Source of the DNA: Triglochin maritima
Taxonomy: Eukaryota > Streptophyta > Magnoliopsida > Alismatales > Juncaginaceae
DNA: 64,000 bases
Assembly (NCBI GenBank): GCA_963682175.1
Contig: OY821775.1
Coordinates: 35,090,053-35,154,052, forward strand
Direction of reading: 5' to 3'
A program made the translations under genes and the position numbers. Positions within the stretch are counted from its first letter, which is position 1. The number at the start of each line of letters is the position of its first letter. Below are positions 21,144 to 31,548 of the stretch, piece by piece. The notes beneath the pieces are model-generated. The model had not been told where the DNA came from and made no database searches. It saw nothing but the letters and a program-made list of their open reading frames with translations.

Positions 21144-24100
21144 ATGAAGTGGCTTTGTTGGAACGTGCATGGCGCAAATGCCCGGGGGAGCCCGTACATG
21201 ATTCGAGATAAACTAACCTGGGGGAGCGTGGATTGTTCTTGTATTATTGAGCACATAGTTAAAAGAAGAGGTTGATAAGGTTTGTAAAGTCCATATCGCA
21301 AGATGAATGGGAGTCAAATATTGAGGTGGTTAACTCTGGGAGGATCCTTGTGGTGGAAGGACTCGCAATATACTTTGCATAAGACTCATGAGACGGCTCA
21401 ATTGGTTCATATAGAGGGTTTGGTTCGGCCCACAGGTCAGCAAGTCACGATTACTTCGGTGTATGGCGACAATAACTATGTTACAAGGAGAGCGCTTTGG
21501 GACGCTTTACATGGGTGCAAACCTACGGATGGAGTTGCGTGGGTGGTTATGGGGGATTTCAATTACATTAGGAGTGAATGGGAGAAACATGGAGGGGGTG
21601 GATTTAATACGGTGGCTATGTCGGAGTTCAACCATTGGATTGAGGCTAGTAGTTTGCACAATGTACAAATGAAGGGAGGAGAGTACATCTGGTCAAACTC
21701 ATCGCATGGACCCGGGCGGATAGAAACAAGGATTGATCGAGCCTTGTGCTAACATGTGTGGTTGCAATGCTTCCCGGATGCTATTTGTTATGTGGAAGGT
21801 AAAGAGCTTAGTGACCATTGTCATTTGGTGATAGATATTGAGCCTCATGGTGTGCGGAAGAGGAAGATGATTCATTTTATGAATGCTTGAGCTGGTCACG
21901 ACCAATTTTTAGGGGTGGTCAAGGAGGATTGGTCGACGTGGCACTCCAATGTATCGTGTTGTTGGAAAGTTGGAGGCTGTAAAAAGGGAGCTAAAAAGGT
22001 GGAGTAATGAAGTGTTTGGAAATGTAAATGAACGACTAAGCGAGGCAAGGCAAGAGCTACAACAGGTTCGAATGGAGGTAGAATGACATCCGGGGGACGA
22101 GGAGTTGAGACGAAAGGAAAGCGAGGTTGTGGACAAGCTGTCCCGCCAATTGGTGGTGGATGAGTCACTCGTTTGACAGAAATCTAGGGTCAGATGGCTG
22201 CGGGAAGGAGACTCTAATTCGAGGTTCTACCATGCTTCCCTTCGAGTGAGAAGAGCCACCAATACAGTGCGTAGGATACTTGAGGGAGGAGAGACAATTA
22301 AGGATGAGGACCAAATCCGAGTAGCGATATGACGCCGGTTTTCTAACTTGTTTTCTTCTAGTGTGCAGGGGGGAAACATTCATGTGAATATTGACTTGCC
22401 TGTGCTAGATACGATCGAGGCTGGTTTGCTCATGCGGCCGTGAACTAGAGCATGTGGTGCTGTACTCCAACGTCGACAAAGCACCCGGGCCGGTTGTCTT
22501 TAGCGCAAAGTTCTTCAAGGTAGCTTGGGAGATTATTAAGAAGGACCTTTTCAAGTCTGTTGCATCTTTCTTTCGTGAAGGTAAACTCCTCAGGCAAGTT
22601 TACTATACGGCTATTACTTTGATTCCAAAAAAGAAAGCACCAGTCTCGATTGTTGACTATCAGCCGATTTCGTTGTGTAACATGGTGTACCGATATATTT
22701 GAAAGATCCTTGCAAATAGGTTGTAGGAGATGCTGTCAAAACTTGTAAGTGAGAATCAAAGTGCATTCATTAGAGGGAGTCAGATTGAGAACAATGTGTT
22801 GCTTGCTCATGAACTTTGCCACAACATGCATTCCAAACTGGGTTTGGGATGAATGGGTGTCAAGATCAATCTGTGGAAGGCTTATGACGTGGTGTCATGG
22901 GAGTTCTTGGATGAGGTATTAGGCAGGTTCGGGTTCAACAACAAGTGGAGGAAGCTAGTGGCGGCTTGTGTGAAGGCTTGTTTTGTTGTGAATGTTAATG
23001 GTGCTTACTCGAGGCCTTTTGTTGCTTCGAACGGGCTTCGACAAGGCGATCCCTTCCCCCCATATCTTTTTTTTGTTGTGCATGGAAGTGCTGGGGGCTT
23101 TGTTACGTCATGAGGAAAGGAGATGTGGTATTCTCCCGGTAAAGTGTGGAGCGGTCTCGGTTTCGCACTTTATGTTTGCTGATGACATAATGCTCTTTGC
23201 GAGTGCCACCAAAGGTGATGCTTGTTCACTTAAAGGAGTGCTAGATAAGTTTTCAAGGTACTTAGGGCTGCAACTGAATAACTCAAAGAGCCAAGTCTTC
23301 TTGGGAGGAAGTACACCGCACGGGGTTTGGATTTGTAACCACCTACGAATGCAAAGGAGTGAATTCCCGGTGACATATCTTGGGTTGTCGCTTTTCTCCT
23401 AGAGGTTTGCAAAGAGCCATTACGAAGCGCTTAGTGAAAGCATAAAAGGGAGTCTGAGCTCGTGGAAAGGTAAGCTCCTCTCCATGGTTGGGAGAGTGAA
23501 GCTTGTGCGAAGTGTACTCGCATCCTTTAGTATCTATTGGACTTCGGCTTTCTTGGTACCAAGGAGTGTGCTTCACGAGATAGAAAGAATTATGATGCAT
23601 TTCATTTGGGGGGGGGGACCAAAGAAGTTGGCTACTGTCTCATTGGAGGATATATACGCATCGAGGAGAGAAGGTGGTTTATGGCTGCATTGATTGGTGC
23701 AATGGAATGTCACCGACCTTCTTCGTTTATTTTGGATTAGTGCTTCACATGATACATATTTTTGGGATACTTGTATGCAGAGCAAATACATTAGGTGTAA
23801 GACCATATGGTTGACGCGTCCTCCCCCACTTTCCTCTTGGGCATGGAGAGGTATTATGTGAGTTCGGAATATTACGAGAGAGAAGATGTTCTTCCAAATA
23901 GGTGATGGGCGGAAGGTGAAGTTTTTTTAGGACCCTTGGTGTAGTCCCCCGCTTCTTACATTACCGGAGGGTCAGAGAATGAGGTATGATCTAGGAGTTC
24001 CACATGACATCAAGGTTTCCCATTTTCTTGACAACGGTCAGTGGAGAGTGCCTCGCCTACGCTCCCATGATCTCATGCAACTTTGGGTGAGACTGCCCTC

Positions 24101-24632
24101 AATTCCAGTGGGCCATGGGGAAGATACACTATCATGGGTTGCGGCTTCTCGAAGCAAGCTTACATTGAGTGACACTTGGCGTTGGGTGAAGCCGGAAAGA
24201 CCCATTCTTAGGTGGGGGTTGATGGTGTGGAACAAGTGGGTTGTCCCGAAGCACATGCTAACCTTATGGAGGGTGGTTCATGGGAAATTGCCCACTCATG
24301 ACATGATGAGGCGTAGGGGGCTGAAGCTATGTGTTGTATCACGATGCGCCTTATGTAAGAGTGCCTATGAGGATTTGACACACTTGTTTTGGGAGTGTGT
24401 TTTTGTGCATGTCGTATGGGACATGATTCGAAAGGTGGGAGGAGATGTTGCCCACATGAAACCAACAACGTTGGAGGAGATCTATAGAATTGAAATGTGG
24501 AAAGTACCCTCCAAGTATGGTGCACTTAAGATCAAGCTACCTTTGGGAGCTGTGGTTTTCGAACGTTGGGTGGAACAGAAGAGACGATGTATGGATGGAG
24601 AGGAACGACGAGTGGAGCCATTATCCATTTAG
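21144..24632 (+). pseudogene. LINE ORF2: endonuclease, reverse transcriptase and zf-RVT
   Basis: Target-primed reverse transcription protein, in pieces. The endonuclease begins MKWLCWNVHGAN (21144). 21303-21752 gives TSVYGDNN, VVMGDFNYIR (catalytic GDFN) and RIETRIDRAL; SDHCHLVIDI (about 21812-21840) supplies the catalytic His. RT: DKAPGPVVFSAKFFK (about 22475), ITLIPKKK, DYQPISLCN, NQSAFIRGSQIENN, then KINLWKAYDVVSWEFLDEVL (about 22863), where the first catalytic Asp of KID is Asn; NGLRQGDPFPPYLF and FADDIMLFA (about 23174) follow. YLGLSLF leads into the linker. 23979-24632 ends with WNKWVVPKHMLTLWRVVHGK and CALCKSAYEDLTHLFWEC, the zf-RVT domain. The domains are complete in order but the frame breaks repeatedly; the KIN change alone would disable RT. 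Confidence 0.85.
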
Positions 24633-24852
24633 TAAAGGATGTGATTCAGATCAAGGGATCCGGCATGCTGGAAGGAAGGGGAGACGAGCTAGAGAAGGCG
24701 ACCTTCTAGACAACATGGTTATAAGTAACTTGCCATTAGCTAAGTAAAAGAGAAGAGTATGTAATACATTGAAGTAATATGTGGGATTCGTGATAGTATA
24801 TGTGCTATGTGAGGATCCGAGCTTGTGCTTCAGCAAGTTCCAAGGGCATATG

Positions 24853-25929
24853 TGTAGGATTTCATGTTTAATTATACATATATATTTTCGAAATTTTTAT
24901 GTATAATAAGGATCAATTACAATTTTCTTTGATTTATTTCATGCATGCATCGGTTTGTTTTAACATCTAGTTTCAAAACTCTATTAAAACAAACAAGGGC
25001 TCCGAAATTCATACCTAGAAGTTCTCAAAATCTTCTTGAAGATTCGGAGACGTTGAGGATGCTTCTCGCCGCGCCGGATGCCTCCGAGTGTTCACCGAAA
25101 CCCTAAACAAGGTTGGAGAGAAAGGAGCTAGCCAATCGATCTCCAAACAAGCTTAGAATCTAGCTACAAACCCCTTCCTTAGCCTCTGAGATTTCTCCTT
25201 CCAAAGACTTAGAAAACTAAGAGAATTTTCGTGGGTTTCTGTGGTGAATTAAGAGAGAAAATAATTATTGAATTGTGTGTCACAATTAGGGAGAATAAGG
25301 ACCTATTTATAGGTTCCAATCTTACTCTTAATCATGGCTATTCTTAAGCCACGGTTTTATGACAATTTCTCTCACAAATTAATTCCATAATGCATTATAT
25401 GCACCCACAAAACGTTTGACCAAATTTGGAGCTAATCCAACCATCGATCAAATTAATCTCTTAATAATCAAAAGCAGAAAATCGACCGCTGTTCGGTTTA
25501 CCGAGTCCCACTCGGTTAACCGAATTTGTCACGATCGTTTAACCGAGTACGTGACGGATGACCGAATCTTAAGGGGAAAAATTCTCCTTAACCAATCAGA
25601 CCCATTCACGTGTAAGACCGAGTGCTATTTGGTTAACCGAAAATATCGGAACTTGACATTGTTCGGTCGACCGTTTCTGGTTCGGTACACCGTACCAAAG
25701 CTCCAGGCACTTTGGTCAAGTTCGGTCAATCAATTACGATTATCCGTTCCACGTTCGGTTGACCGATCCATAGATCCTTCGGTCGACCGAACCTCAACGG
25801 ATTACCGAACTTCTACCCGATTTTGCCTATTTCAAATTTTGGATTTATTTCCAACAAAATTTGAACTTAAGGGGGTTTTAGCAAATTCACAACTTATGCA
25901 ATGTATTATCCTATGCAACAATAAATTAT
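24853..25929 (-). repeat. Inverted partial LTR of copia family C
   Basis: Begins TGTAGGATTTCATG, the complement of the LTR end, and mirrors about 28915-29994 at near identity. It includes the TATA region (CTATTTATAGG on the plus strand near 25308) and the run of GGTCGACCG and GGTTAACCG words. It stops inside U3 at about 25929, so only U5, R and part of U3 are present. Confidence 0.88.
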
Positions 25930-25942
25930 CCTATGCAACAAT
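25905..25942. repeat. 18-bp tandem duplication at the inversion junction
   Basis: ATTATCCTATGCAACAAT occurs at 25905-25922 and again at 25925-25942. The plus-strand LTR has it once (complement near 28920-28945). The second copy abuts pol coding sequence, so it marks the join and suggests template switching or microhomology repair. Confidence 0.85.
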
Positions 25943-27788
25943 GTATCATGAAGGCCCAACCGAGATTCCTTTGGTTAGTGGGAGCGTGAGTGAGAGACCC
26001 TCGCAAGAAATTGTGAGAGAATCTCAATCATCCCCACCAAGTGTACGTTCAAGAGTTGAACGTGAACCCACTCCTCAAGAAATTGTGGAAGAAGTTCGAG
26101 AGACAAGAGAAGAACCAAAAGAACTTAGAAGGTCAACAAGGGAAAGGAAGAAACCCGATTTATATCTGGGACTTCATGAAATCATGGTACTAGATACCAA
26201 TGATCCCTTAACCTTCCAAGAAGCAATGGAAAGGGAAGACTCCAAACTATGGCTTAAGGCCATGGAATTCGAAATAGAATCCATGTATGATAATCAAGTA
26301 TGGGACTTGGTTGACCTTCCTCAAGGGAAAAAGGCCATTCATAATAAATGAGTTTTTAAGAGGAAGATGGACATGGATGGGAACTTGACAACCTACAAAG
26401 TGAGGCTTGTAGCGAAGGGTTTCACTCAAGTTCAAGGAATTGACTATGATGAAACTTTTTCACCGGTTGTCATGTTCAAGTCTATTCGGATCATGCTCGC
26501 TATTGCCGCATTTCACGATTATGAAATATGGCAAATGGATGTCAAAACGGCGTTCCTGAATGGGAACTTGGAGGAGGATGTGTACATGGTACAACCTCAA
26601 GGTTTTGAAGATCCAAAGAATAGAGAGAAGGTATGCAAGCTTCAAAGATCCATCTATGGATTGAAGCAAGCATCAAGGAGTTGGAACAAACGCTTTGACG
26701 AGGAAGTGAAGAAGCTTCACTTCATTCAAAGTAAGGAAGAACCTTGTGTATACAAGAAGGTTAGTGGGAGCCATGTAGTATTCCTAATCCTATATGTTGA
26801 TGACATATTGCTTATGGGCAATCATATTCCTTTACTTGAGCAAACGAGAAGTTCATTGAAATCTGCATTTTCGATGAAAGACATGGGTGAGGCTCAATAC
26901 ATCTTGGGAATCAAGATATATCGAGATAGATCTCGCAGACTCATTGGCCTCAGTCAACGTGCATACATTGACAAGGTCTTGGAAAGGTTCAAGATGAACA
27001 ACTCCAAAAAGGGCAGTGTGACAATGAGTATGGGTGTGCAACTCAAGAAGTCTCAACGTGCGCAATCACGTAAGGACTTAGAGTACATGAAAGATGTCCC
27101 TTATGCTTCAGCAATTGGGTTGATCATGTACGCGATGACTTGCACAAGACCCGATGTCTCGTATGCTCTAAGTGTGACAAGTCGTCACCAATCCAACGCA
27201 GGTCCTGAGCATTGGACTGCGGTCAAGAATATCCTGAAGTACCTTAACCGGACTAAGGATAAGATTCTTGTTTATGGAGGACAAAGGGAATTGATAGCTG
27301 AAGGTTACTCGGATGCGAGTTTCATGAGTGATCCAGACGATAGAAGGTCGCAGTCAGGATACGTCTTCCTTCTGAATGGTGGAGCTGTGAGTTGGCGTAG
27401 TTGGAAGCAAAGCACTACTGCCGACTCAACCACTGCTTCAGAAGTGATGGCTGTCGCTGAAGCGAGCAAGGAAGGAGTGTGGATTAAGAAGTTCCTTGAA
27501 GAGCTTGGAGTAGTTCCCTCGAGCGAGGGACCAATAGAGCTATTTTGCGACAATAGTGCATCTATCTCGCAAATCAAGGATCCCAAATCACACCACAAAG
27601 TGAAGTACATGGATCGTAAGTACTTCGTGACGCGTGACCTCATCGACGAAGGCAAAATAAATCTGTTATGGGTGGACACCAACAACAACATAGCTGATCC
27701 ATTCACAAAACCCTTATCCCAAGCCAAGGGCGAAATGCATTTCGAGTCCATGGGATTGAGGAACCATGTAGATTGGCTTGATGATTGA
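25943..27788 (+). pseudogene. Ty1-copia pol C-terminal half: reverse transcriptase and RNase H, one nonsense codon
   Basis: Copies element RNA into DNA. One frame runs from the junction to the TGA at 26349-26351, where copia RTs have Trp (HNK-stop-VFKRK; TGG to TGA explains it), and resumes in frame as a 473-codon stretch from 26367. The N-terminal linker is charged (RRSTRERKKP near 26135). RT: DVKTAFLNG (residues 58-66 of the 473), KLQRSIYGLKQASRSW (91-106), LYVDDILLMGN (142-152), YIDKVLERFKM, MYAMTCTRPDVSYAL. RNase H: YSDASF, SQSGYVFLLNGGAVSW, TTASEVMAVAEASKEGVWIK, FCDNSASISQIKDPKSHHK, ending DPFTKPL. All catalytic motifs are intact. Integrase and everything upstream were lost in the inversion. 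An open frame extends upstream into the inverted LTR (from 25416) only by chance. Confidence 0.92.
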
Positions 27789-27858
27789 TATGTAATGGGG
27801 TTTACCCTAGTTATTATTGTTTTATGCATTGAGTATGTATGAGAAAGAAAACTTTAAT

Positions 27859-27872
27859 AACAAGTGGGAGAT
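27859..27872 (+). other. Polypurine tract of copia C element
   Basis: AACAAGTGGGAGAT ends directly before the LTR start TGAAGGGAATG. AAGTGGGAGATTG-like tracts prime plus-strand DNA synthesis in plant copia elements. Confidence 0.85.
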
Positions 27873-29994
27873 TGAAGGGAATGTGTTCTAAAAGTTTTAC
27901 TTTTAAATGCCAATTATTATGAATTGAATGAGAAATCATTTTGTTCATTGTTTATGTTATTCGTCTTTTAGAAGTGTTAAGGAAGAGGCTCTTGGTCCTT
28001 AACCGTAGAGCTCTAAAAGATATTGGTTTGCATAAAACAAAAGATATTCGCAATCATGGTAATTAACATGGAACATTAATTACCGAGTTAAGATTGTCGT
28101 GTTGGTCATAGATCATTGTAGCTCTACAAGTGAGTGACAACACGGGTATGCAAAAGAGGAAAATATTACTTTTGTATACTGAATAGACCTAATAAGTAAA
28201 ATATTGTAGAAATGTGTTTCTGTGTCATTAATATTTTACTGTGTGTTTAGGTCCTTTGATATGAGACTTATATGTAATCACTTAAGGAATACTTAATTAG
28301 ATCAGTGTCTTGAACTATCGATCAGTGTAGTGTAAAGGCATCGGTTGGTTAAGTATAACTTTCGTTGGAGAAGATAGTTAGTCAAAAGATTATCATTGCC
28401 CCTCTTAATTGAGTGATGATATTAGTGGGCCCCTTGATAAAGCAAAGTTATAATGTGCACAATGTGATTTGAGTTAAGTCACATATTTATAACTAGCTTA
28501 AAGAGATCAAGAAATGAATACTAATACAAAGATGACACAATACTACTTTGTGTGTATTCTTAATATCATGAGGCAAGGGACGGACACAAGTGGTGCACTC
28601 CATCACTAAATGGATCGGGTTTTGGTTCGAGTGGAATTAAGACATCTAACTAATTGGGAGCTATAATGTGTAGCTAGATACCGCTTATAGCTTGTGATAT
28701 TAAGCTCTTAATATCACTGCCAACTTAGTTTAGATCCTCCCATAGGTCACACCGCAAAAACCGTGAAACAAGAAGCTTGATTTTTGGTTCATATGATGTG
28801 TCGGGTTTCTCATAGAAAATATGACACATGTGGTGAACAAGTAAAATCAATTATGTTGTATATAAACATAATTAGAATCATGATAAATTCATATGAGATG
28901 CATATATTATGGGGTGCAATAATTTATTGTTGCATAGGATAATACATTGCATAAGTTGTGAATTTGCTAAAACCCCCTTAAGTTCACATTTTGTTGGAAA
29001 TAAATCCAAAATTTGAAATAGGCAAAATCGGGTAGAAGTTCGGTAATCCGTTGAGGTTCGGTCGACCGAAGGATCTATGAATCGGTCAACCGAACGTGGA
29101 ACGGATAATCGTAATTGATTGACCGAACTTGACCAAAGTGCCTGGAGCTTTGGTACGGTGTACCGAACCAGAAACGGTCGACCGAACAATGTCAAGTTCT
29201 GATATTTTCGGTTAACCGAATAGCACTCGGTCTTGGACGAGAATTGGTCCGATCGGTTAAGGAGAATTTTCTCCTTAAGATTCGGTCATCCGTCACGTAC
29301 TCGGTTAAACGATCGTGACAAATTCGGTTAACCGAGTGGGACTCGGTAAACCGAACAGCGGTCGATTTTCTGCCTTTGATTATTAAGAGATTAATTTGAT
29401 CGATGGTTGGATTAGCTCCAAATTTGGTCAAACGTTTTGTGGGTGCATATAATGCATTATAGAATTAATTTGTGAGAGAATTTGTCATAAAACCGTGGCT
29501 TAAGAATAGCCATGATTAAGAGTAAGATTGGAACCTATAAATAGGTCCTTATTCTCCCTAATTGTAACATACAATTCAATAATTAATTTCTCTCTTAATT
29601 CACCACAAAAACCCACGAAAATTCTCTTAGTTTTCTAAGTCTTTGGAAGGAGAAATCTCAGAGGCTAAGGAAGGGGTTTGTAGCTAGATTCTAAGCTTGT
29701 TTGGAGATCGATTGGCTAGCTCCTTTCTCTCCAACCTTGTTTAGGGTTTCGGTGAACACTCGGAGGCATCCGGCGCGGTGAGAAGCATCCCCAACGTCTC
29801 CGAATCTTCAAGAAGTTTTTGAGAACTTCTAGGTATGAATTTCGGAGCCCTTGTTTGTTTTAATAGAGTTTTGAAACTAGATGTTAAAACAAACCGATGC
29901 ATGCATGAAATAAATCAAAGAAAATTGTAATTGATCCTTATTATACATTAAAATTTCGAAAATATATATGTATAATTAAACATGAAATCCTACA
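27873..29994 (+). repeat. 3' LTR of copia family C
   Basis: 2122 bp, TGAAGGGAATGTGTTC to CATGAAATCCTACA. TATAAATA lies at 29536-29543, with a transcribed leader starting TCCTTATTCTCCC. U3 is rich in GGTCGACCG- and GGTTAACCG-type words (29040-29360). The solo LTRs at 47232-50172 and 52119-54332 are its reverse-complement relatives. Confidence 0.9.
29536..29543 (+). promoter_or_regulatory. TATA box of copia C LTR
   Basis: TATAAATA in AACCTATAAATAGGTCC, about 450 bp before the LTR end. The same box is preserved in the inverted arm near 25308-25315 on the minus strand, so the locus has convergent promoters. Confidence 0.7.
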
Positions 29995-30900
29995 AAAACA
30001 ACCATCGATCTATATCGGGCTCCGTCGAGCTCTATCGAGTGCTACATTAAATTAATTGAACTTAGGATTGTTCGTTAAGTCATAAAGAATCGAGCATTGT
30101 CGAGCTTCCATTGCTCTCGATCGACTACTAGAATAGAATGGATCTAAACTAACTAAACATCATAGAAAAACATTCATCGAGTTATATTGAGCACTATCGA
30201 GCGCAACATTAAAAAAATTAACTTAAGATTGTTCATTAAGTCATAAAGCATCGAGCATCGTCGAGTTTCCGGCATTCTCGATCGAGTACAAGAACATAAC
30301 GGATCTAAACAAACTCAACTTCATAGCAAAACAACCATCGATCTATATCGAGCACTGCCGAGATCTTCTAGCGCGGCATTAAAAAATTGAACTTTAGATT
30401 GTTCGTTAAGTAATTAAGGATCGAGCATCATCGAACTTCCATCACTCTTGATCGAGTATAAGAACAAAACACATCTAAATGAACTCAACTTCATAGGAAA
30501 ACAACCATCGATCTATATCGAGCACCGTCGAGCTTTCATAGTTCTCGATCGAGTACAACAACAGAATGGATCTAAACAAACTCAACTTCATAAGAATACA
30601 ACCATCGATCTATATTGAGCTTATATCGAGCACTATCAAATGCAACATTAAACTTAAGGTGGTTCCATGTTAAGTCATAAAGCATTGAGCATCGTCGAGC
30701 TTCCATCGCTCTCGATCGAGTAAAAGAACAAAACATATCTAAACAAACACAACTTCATAGGAAAGAAACCGTAAATCTATATCTAACTCATATCATGTCT
30801 ATCAAGCACAACTTTAAAAAAAATCAACTTAAGATTGTTCGTTAAGTCATAAAGCATCTATCACCGTCGAGCTTGCATCGAGCTCGAATCGAATTCCATC
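29995..30900. repeat. Tandem array, unit about 166 bp, rich in TCGAGC
   Basis: Units begin around AACAACCATCGATCTATATC at about 29996, 30165, 30327, 30498, 30596 and 30764; one unit is shortened to about 100 bp. Each has TTAAGTCATAAAGCATCGAG, TCGTCGAGCTTCC and CTCTCGATCGAGTA.AAGAAC, then GGATCTAAACAAACTCAACT. It starts one base after the copia LTR end. Homology fades near 30900. Whether it is a satellite or an element-internal minisatellite is not clear. Confidence 0.85.
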
Positions 30901-30959
30901 AAGTACCTGTTTTGAACCATATAATTTAATAAATTTTAAGTAGAACACTAGCTTTATAA

Positions 30960-31543
30960 TCTAACTTTACATCCCCTCTTATTGTGTCCAGTTCCACCGT
31001 ATCTACTACACTTGCGCGATTTGACCACAAATTCCCCTAGAGATGGTAGACGTTTCTCTTTATCTTTGCTATTTTTTTCTTCTTCGGTCGACCAACTAGA
31101 TATTTTTGAACATACACTTTCACTTGCATATTCTTTACATCATCAAGAGAAGTTGATTCATCCTCATTACAACAATGGTAAATTGTTTCTTTATATGTCT
31201 CCCTCCAGGACTTAGTGGTGTAAAATTGGGAACACAGAGAGTAGGAATTAACCCCGATCAAGAGCTGCAACAACCGCATGAACACAAGGTATTCCAATAA
31301 TTTGAAACATGCCACAAGAACACTCTTTTGTCATCAAATTAACCTCACTATTACCATACCCATGTAACAAATGATATTAAAACTAATTAAGGTTATGTAC
31401 TGTCAAGAACCTTGCTTTGTCAGCTATTCCAAACAGATCATGCTCTATGAGAGGTGACAATTTGGTTGTGCTCGCATCGACAATAACTTGTCATTCTCAA
31501 AACTATGTTTGAAGTGTGAACTGAATGTACTCCACAAAGTCGT
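30960..31543 (-). pseudogene. Mutator-like (MULE) transposase C-terminus with SWIM zinc finger
   Basis: Minus-strand relic of a DNA transposase. Reading from 31543 down: VIVDASTTKLSPLIEHDLFG (about 31480-31420), then ECSCGMFQIIGIPCVHAVVA (about 31335-31270), a SWIM finger of the C-x-C-xn-C-x-H type; YTTKSWRETYKETIYHC (about 31215-31165); GRPKKKKIAKIKR (about 31090-31052); and in another frame CSRYGGTGHNKRGC (about 31012-30970), a zinc knuckle with one Cys replaced by Tyr. This order (SWIM, GRPKKKR, CxxC..GHNKxxC) is the usual end of MuDR-type proteins. Two frame changes are needed. The catalytic DDE domain would lie to the right but is cut by the gypsy LTR at 31549. Confidence 0.82.
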
Positions 31544-31548
31544 GTTAT

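Larger units (their letters stand above)
19255..24850 (+). mobile_element. L1-type LINE, nearly full length, degenerate
   Basis: Non-LTR retrotransposon with ORF1 (DUF4283 and zinc knuckle) and ORF2 (endonuclease, RT, zf-RVT) in the usual plant L1 order. At least ten stops or frame changes make it inactive. The element lies between a cut gypsy 3' UTR (18660) and the LTR edge at 24853. No poly(A) tail or target duplication can be seen, so the 3' end is probably trimmed by the later copia-related rearrangement. Confidence 0.85.
24853..29994 (+). mobile_element. Rearranged Ty1-copia element (family C) with inverted LTRs
   Basis: Pol and 3' LTR (27873-29994) are in plus orientation, but the left flank is not a 5' LTR: it is a minus-strand partial LTR (24853-25929), joined to the middle of pol. 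The arms match almost base for base over about 1.08 kb, so the locus is a long inverted repeat around a 3-kb centre. Gag, protease and integrase are missing. The flanks differ (ATATG before 24853, AAAAC after 29994), so this is not a simple insertion. Arm similarity suggests that the rearrangement is recent compared with the gypsy copies around it. Confidence 0.82.

Noticed and set aside
25416..25942. LTR-encoded protein conserved in both copia C arms (MTKFGANPTIDQ..)
   Set aside because: The same frame is open in both arms only because the DNA is nearly identical; it lies across U3/R and the second arm has a frameshift. No homology to a known family recognised.
27305..27829. 174-codon minus-strand ORF
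   Set aside because: Antisense of the copia RNase H region, which has all its motifs on the plus strand.
29995..30900. CRISPR-like array
   Set aside because: Units of about 166 bp are similar over their whole length, without unique spacers, in a plant genome.
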